The notes under the pieces are model-generated. The model did no database searches and had not been told where the DNA came from. It worked only from the letters and a program-made list of their open reading frames with translations. Below are positions 61,394 through 64,000 of a stretch of 64,000 nucleotides of DNA, piece after piece. Every line of letters starts with the position of its first letter. Within the stretch, counting starts at the first letter, position 1. A program made the position numbers and the translations under genes. Source of the DNA: Azonexaceae bacterium (GTDB lineage Bacteria > Pseudomonadota > Gammaproteobacteria > Burkholderiales > Rhodocyclaceae); NCBI GenBank assembly GCA_013335535.1, contig JAAXVL010000006.1, forward strand, positions 1 to 64,000. Direction: 5' to 3'.

Positions 61394-62587
61394 TCAAGCC
61401 ACGCCAGAATCAGAAGCAATTTCCATTAACTGTGCATCAACACAAAATTTTGCTGCCCAGTTAAGATATTCGTAGGGACCGTACTCGCCGTTCACTGGAA
61501 AGGCTCCGCGGCATCCTCCGACAGTATCTGGATTGCCGGTCAGGTGTACCGTTCGCCTGACATAACGATTAGCCATTTTTGCTGCGTCGGCATACTCCAC
61601 TTTCCCGGTAATGGAATACAGCAAAAACCAGCATGCAGCAATTTGCACGCTCCCGGTCAGGCAGACCCAGTCGACTGTAGGCCTCCAATTTTTGTCGAGT
61701 TGCCCACCGATACGGCCATCGCTTTCAATGACTTTTAGCAGCGCATCGGCTGTTCTCTGGGCGGCAATGAGTAACGCTTCATCTCCTGAGAAGCGATAGG
61801 CTTCGATGACACCACGAAGCACGTAGCCAACGGTATGGGTGAGGGGTTCTTCCGGAGATGACAGACAGTTGCTGGCAAACCAGCCGTTGTCGGCTTGCTT
61901 GGTCAGCGCCCAGCGTACTTGCTTGATCCCGGCTTCGCCGAAACCTTGGTTGGGTTCCAGGCGAGCCGCTTCGAACAGGCCCCATGAAACATGGGTTTCA
62001 TAGGCTTTTTCGCCCGGGGCTGCGAAAGGCGTGGCGTGCTTGCGCCAACAACCGTCAGCATCCAGTGAGTCACGCAGCCACGCAGCAGCCATGTTCATTG
62101 GAGCCCGGTAGGCATCTCCAAATCGTCTAACACCGGCTGCCAATCCTATCAGTATCTGCCCGGTATTGAAGGTGACAGGAACTCGAGGTGAGGCGTCGAC
62201 TTTTCCGCCCATGAACCCACCTTCGGGAAACTGAATCGAAACCAACCAGTCCAGCATACCCCGGGCGCGATCTGCCAGTGCCTGGTCGTTTGTCCGGTCA
62301 GCATAGTCAATGAGCGTCGGAATGATGTACCCTGAGGTTTCCGGGTAGGAGCTTGACCAGCCTTTGATCAAGCTATAGTCGCGCGCAGAACCGCCATCAC
62401 GGTAGATGGACATGTCCTGCGAGCGCTTCAGCCACTCGATGCCGGCAGCCGCAACGGCAGCAGGCCCGGCATCATGCACAGGCAAACCGCTGCGATCCAG
62501 TTGCAATTGACGCTTGGCTTCCTCCGGCAAAAGGCGTTCGTCGATGTAACGCTCTTTGAGGCGTGATGCGATGTCCTTGAGTCCCAT
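61394..62587 (-). CDS. Alpha/alpha-toroid (terpenoid cyclase-like/glycosidase-like) protein
   Basis: A 397-residue soluble protein of helical toroid type. Seen: repeated Gly-Trp-Phe containing elements such as GCWRKHATPF, NGWFASNCLSSPEEPLTHTVGYVLRG, and a GTSGYI-like PETSGYIIPTLIDYADR, which fit (alpha/alpha)6 barrels found in polysaccharide lyases, N-acylglucosamine epimerases and prenyltransferase-like folds. No signal peptide. I cannot assign a reaction. It sits 15 bp from the GT4 stop, in the same transcript, so modification or trimming of the glycan is plausible. Confidence 0.65.
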   Translation of the reverse strand: MGLKDIASRLKERYIDERLLPEEAKRQLQLDRSGLPVHDAGPAAVAAAGIEWLKRSQDMSIYRDGGSARDYSLIKGWSSSYPETSGYIIPTLIDYADRTNDQALADRARGMLDWLVSIQFPEGGFMGGKVDASPRVPVTFNTGQILIGLAAGVRRFGDAYRAPMNMAAAWLRDSLDADGCWRKHATPFAAPGEKAYETHVSWGLFEAARLEPNQGFGEAGIKQVRWALTKQADNGWFASNCLSSPEEPLTHTVGYVLRGVIEAYRFSGDEALLIAAQRTADALLKVIESDGRIGGQLDKNWRPTVDWVCLTGSVQIAACWFLLYSITGKVEYADAAKMANRYVRRTVHLTGNPDTVGGCRGAFPVNGEYGPYEYLNWAAKFCVDAQLMEIASDSGVA

Positions 62588-62601
62588 TCCAGTTCTCGAT
62601 A

Positions 62602-63873
62602 TCAGGGTGTCAGTTGGTTCAAAAGATTGGCAAGCTCTGCGCTTCTGGACTTGCGGGAATTTTTTTCAGCAGCGTCCTTTGCAACACCACTGCTCCGCCC
62701 TTCTTTCAGGGCTTTTATCAGGCCAAGCAGGGTATTTGCAATCTGTTCCACACTGGCAATATCCGCAATATCCGGCACGCCAACCTCTCGCAACTTACTG
62801 GCGGTGATCCCACTGGGGTCAACCAGCGCGAGAATCGGCTTACCCGCACGATAGTACTCATAGATCTTGGCTGGAATCTGATGGTTACAAACACTCCCCT
62901 GAAACAGGAGCAGCCCATCGGCGCGAAGCATCTCGCGCAATGCATCACGATATGCAACTACAGGCTCAAGATGAACAAGGTCATCAATTCCCAGTTCAGC
63001 GATGATTGGCTGGTATAGCCCGTCACTTCCAGTCGCGCGAAGTATGATCTGAACATCCTGAGCCGTAATTTTTCCCTCACGTTTTAGCGCTGCAATCGCA
63101 GCGAAAAACGGCTTGGGATCGCGCTCCTTTGGATAGAGTACACCGCTATGAACAAGGGTGATTTGCCCTGCCGCTCCCAGCGGGGTCCAATCGAGATCAG
63201 CCTCTGCATCAAGAAAGTTTTCCTCGTCGAAGCCATTCTCGATAACAGACCACCGCGAGTCGTCGTACTCAGGATAGCGTTCAGCATACATCTGCCGAGT
63301 TGGTTCAGTAGTGAAAACGGCTTTCGCACAATGCTTGACTACCTGCTCTTCAAGCCTTCGGTTGATGTTCCATGTCAGAGGATCTCGCGGATATCCAGGC
63401 TCAGTCATCGAGTCACGAAAGTCGGCAATCCACGGGAGTCCGCTTCGCTTCTGCAGGCTTAACCCAATGCGGTGCGCAGTGGCAATCGGAAATGTGGACA
63501 TGATGGCTGCGGGCTTGTATCGCTTGATCATGCGCATACCTGTCCATACAGCTCCCGGCCACCAACTGATCCAGCGGTCGGGTTGTGCCATACGGTGGAT
63601 GTATTTCCCGGCAATTGCCAAATGGCGCGACGTATCTAGCCCGAAGGCGCGTTCGACAATCACGTCCTCTGGTATCTCCTTTATCTGATCCGGGCTGGTT
63701 ACCTCGTATGCTGAAGGTGAAATTGTTAGAACTAGCGGATCCCAACCATGTTCTCGAAGGTATGTGCAGAATTTTAACGTTCGCTGAATACCGCTACTTA
63801 CCCGGACTGGCGGGAAATGGTAGGCGACTATCAAGAGACGTTTTCTTTCTGGGATCTGCGTGGCGATATTCAT
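62602..63873 (-). CDS. Glycosyltransferase (GT4 type)
   Basis: A 423-residue GT-B enzyme. Seen: KRLLIVAYHFPPVRVSSGIQRTLKF near residue 12, LPWIADFRDSMTEPGYP, TLVHSGVLYPKERDPK, and PAKIYEYYRAGKPILALVDPS with the donor Glu. It is the first gene of the minus-strand module. The ATG at 63873 has only a weak ribosome site. Transfers a sugar to the lipid carrier or to a growing repeat unit; donor unknown. Confidence 0.9.
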   Translation of the reverse strand: MNIATQIPERKRLLIVAYHFPPVRVSSGIQRTLKFCTYLREHGWDPLVLTISPSAYEVTSPDQIKEIPEDVIVERAFGLDTSRHLAIAGKYIHRMAQPDRWISWWPGAVWTGMRMIKRYKPAAIMSTFPIATAHRIGLSLQKRSGLPWIADFRDSMTEPGYPRDPLTWNINRRLEEQVVKHCAKAVFTTEPTRQMYAERYPEYDDSRWSVIENGFDEENFLDAEADLDWTPLGAAGQITLVHSGVLYPKERDPKPFFAAIAALKREGKITAQDVQIILRATGSDGLYQPIIAELGIDDLVHLEPVVAYRDALREMLRADGLLLFQGSVCNHQIPAKIYEYYRAGKPILALVDPSGITASKLREVGVPDIADIASVEQIANTLLGLIKALKEGRSSGVAKDAAEKNSRKSRSAELANLLNQLTP

Positions 63874-63911
63874 TCGGAATTTAGTTGCCGCGTTTCGAAG
63901 ATTGTAAAGTC

Positions 63912-63940
63912 TATCTAGTCTTGGCTATATTGTCTGTGAA
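63912..63940 (-). promoter_or_regulatory. Candidate sigma-70 promoter for the minus-strand glycan module
   Basis: On the minus strand TTCACA (63935-63940) and TAGATA (63912-63917) are 17 bp apart, 39 bp upstream of the glycosyltransferase ATG. The -35 matches five of six positions, but the -10 only three of six, so confidence is low. Confidence 0.3.
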
Positions 63941-64000
63941 AAATTACGCTATTTAGGAGTTCCGAACCAAGGGCGTGAGACTGAGTCAGAGCGCAGATTC

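Noticed and set aside
1..64000. CRISPR arrays, tRNA or rRNA genes, insertion sequences, prophage or integrase genes
   Set aside because: I looked on both strands and saw no spaced repeats, cloverleaf-like genes, transposase or integrase frames. Only the GGGTAC tandem repeat stands out.

Overview
The window reads as a chromosomal segment of a Gram-negative betaproteobacterium, most likely of the Rhodocyclales (Azonexus/Dechloromonas/Zoogloea type). The grounds are GC-rich core genes, LolA/LolD-like and outer-membrane barrel genes, a betaproteobacterial-style alaA-hom-thrC neighbourhood, and a complete exosortase A (XrtA)/PEP-CTERM exopolysaccharide locus of the kind found in floc-forming Rhodocyclales. 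The taxonomic call is an inference from gene content. No rRNA, tRNA, CRISPR array, insertion sequence or integrase was seen. No gap between genes exceeds about 180 bp.

Region 1 (1-5964) is a tightly overlapping plus-strand operon entered mid-gene: a ketoacyl synthase III-like C-terminus, an unknown 131-aa protein, a BtrH-type papain-fold acyltransferase, an ABC-2 exporter (ATPase plus permease), an acyl carrier protein, a ketosynthase that lacks one catalytic histidine, and a chain-length-factor-like half synthase. Together these look like a small pathway that builds an acyl chain on a carrier protein, transfers it to an acceptor, and exports the product. I cannot name the product.

Region 2 (5982-22263) is mostly housekeeping: a CnoX-like thioredoxin, an HDAC-family deacetylase, a hybrid sensor kinase, NAD(P)HX repair (nnr), nadC, a 45-residue two-helix membrane protein, a methyltransferase with thrC, an NnrS-like membrane protein with a DUF2249 protein, a rhomboid protease, a TIGR03790 protein, hom, an AlaA-type aminotransferase and an Mth938-like protein. 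hom and thrC are separated here by four unrelated genes.

Region 3 (22268-30867) holds a LolCDE/MacB-type ABC transporter whose ATPase (with a LolA-like protein and a DUF1302 barrel) is separated from its two likely permeases. Between them lie a PEP-CTERM protein gene with a good sigma-54 (-24/-12) promoter and a two-gene minus-strand unit encoding an Acg-like nitroreductase and a ThiF/E1-like adenylyltransferase.

Region 4 (30992-49474) is the XrtA exopolysaccharide locus: outer-membrane export lipoprotein, chain-length determinant, tyrosine autokinase with a hexanucleotide-repeat-encoded Gly-Tyr tail, TIGR03016 barrel, TIGR03015 ATPase, UDP-GlcNAc 2-epimerase, deacetylase, FemAB-like protein, glycosyltransferases, exosortase A, amidotransferase and O-ligase/polymerase. 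The usual regulators PrsK/PrsR and the TPR protein PrsT are not in the window.

Region 5 (49534-63873) is accessory glycan machinery. A plus-strand block (TPR protein, deacetylase, unknown protein, GT2, a second asparagine-synthase-like enzyme, methyltransferase, acyltransferase) becomes strikingly AT-rich towards 57 kb. An opposing minus-strand block follows (GT4, alpha/alpha-toroid protein, Wzx-like flippase, DegT aminotransferase, ATP-grasp ligase). The composition change begins inside the 3' end of the glycosyltransferase at about 46.8 kb, which suggests that strain-variable genes were added beside a conserved core. Functionally, the two blocks probably supply decoration, flipping and precursor synthesis for the polymer that the XrtA locus assembles and exports.
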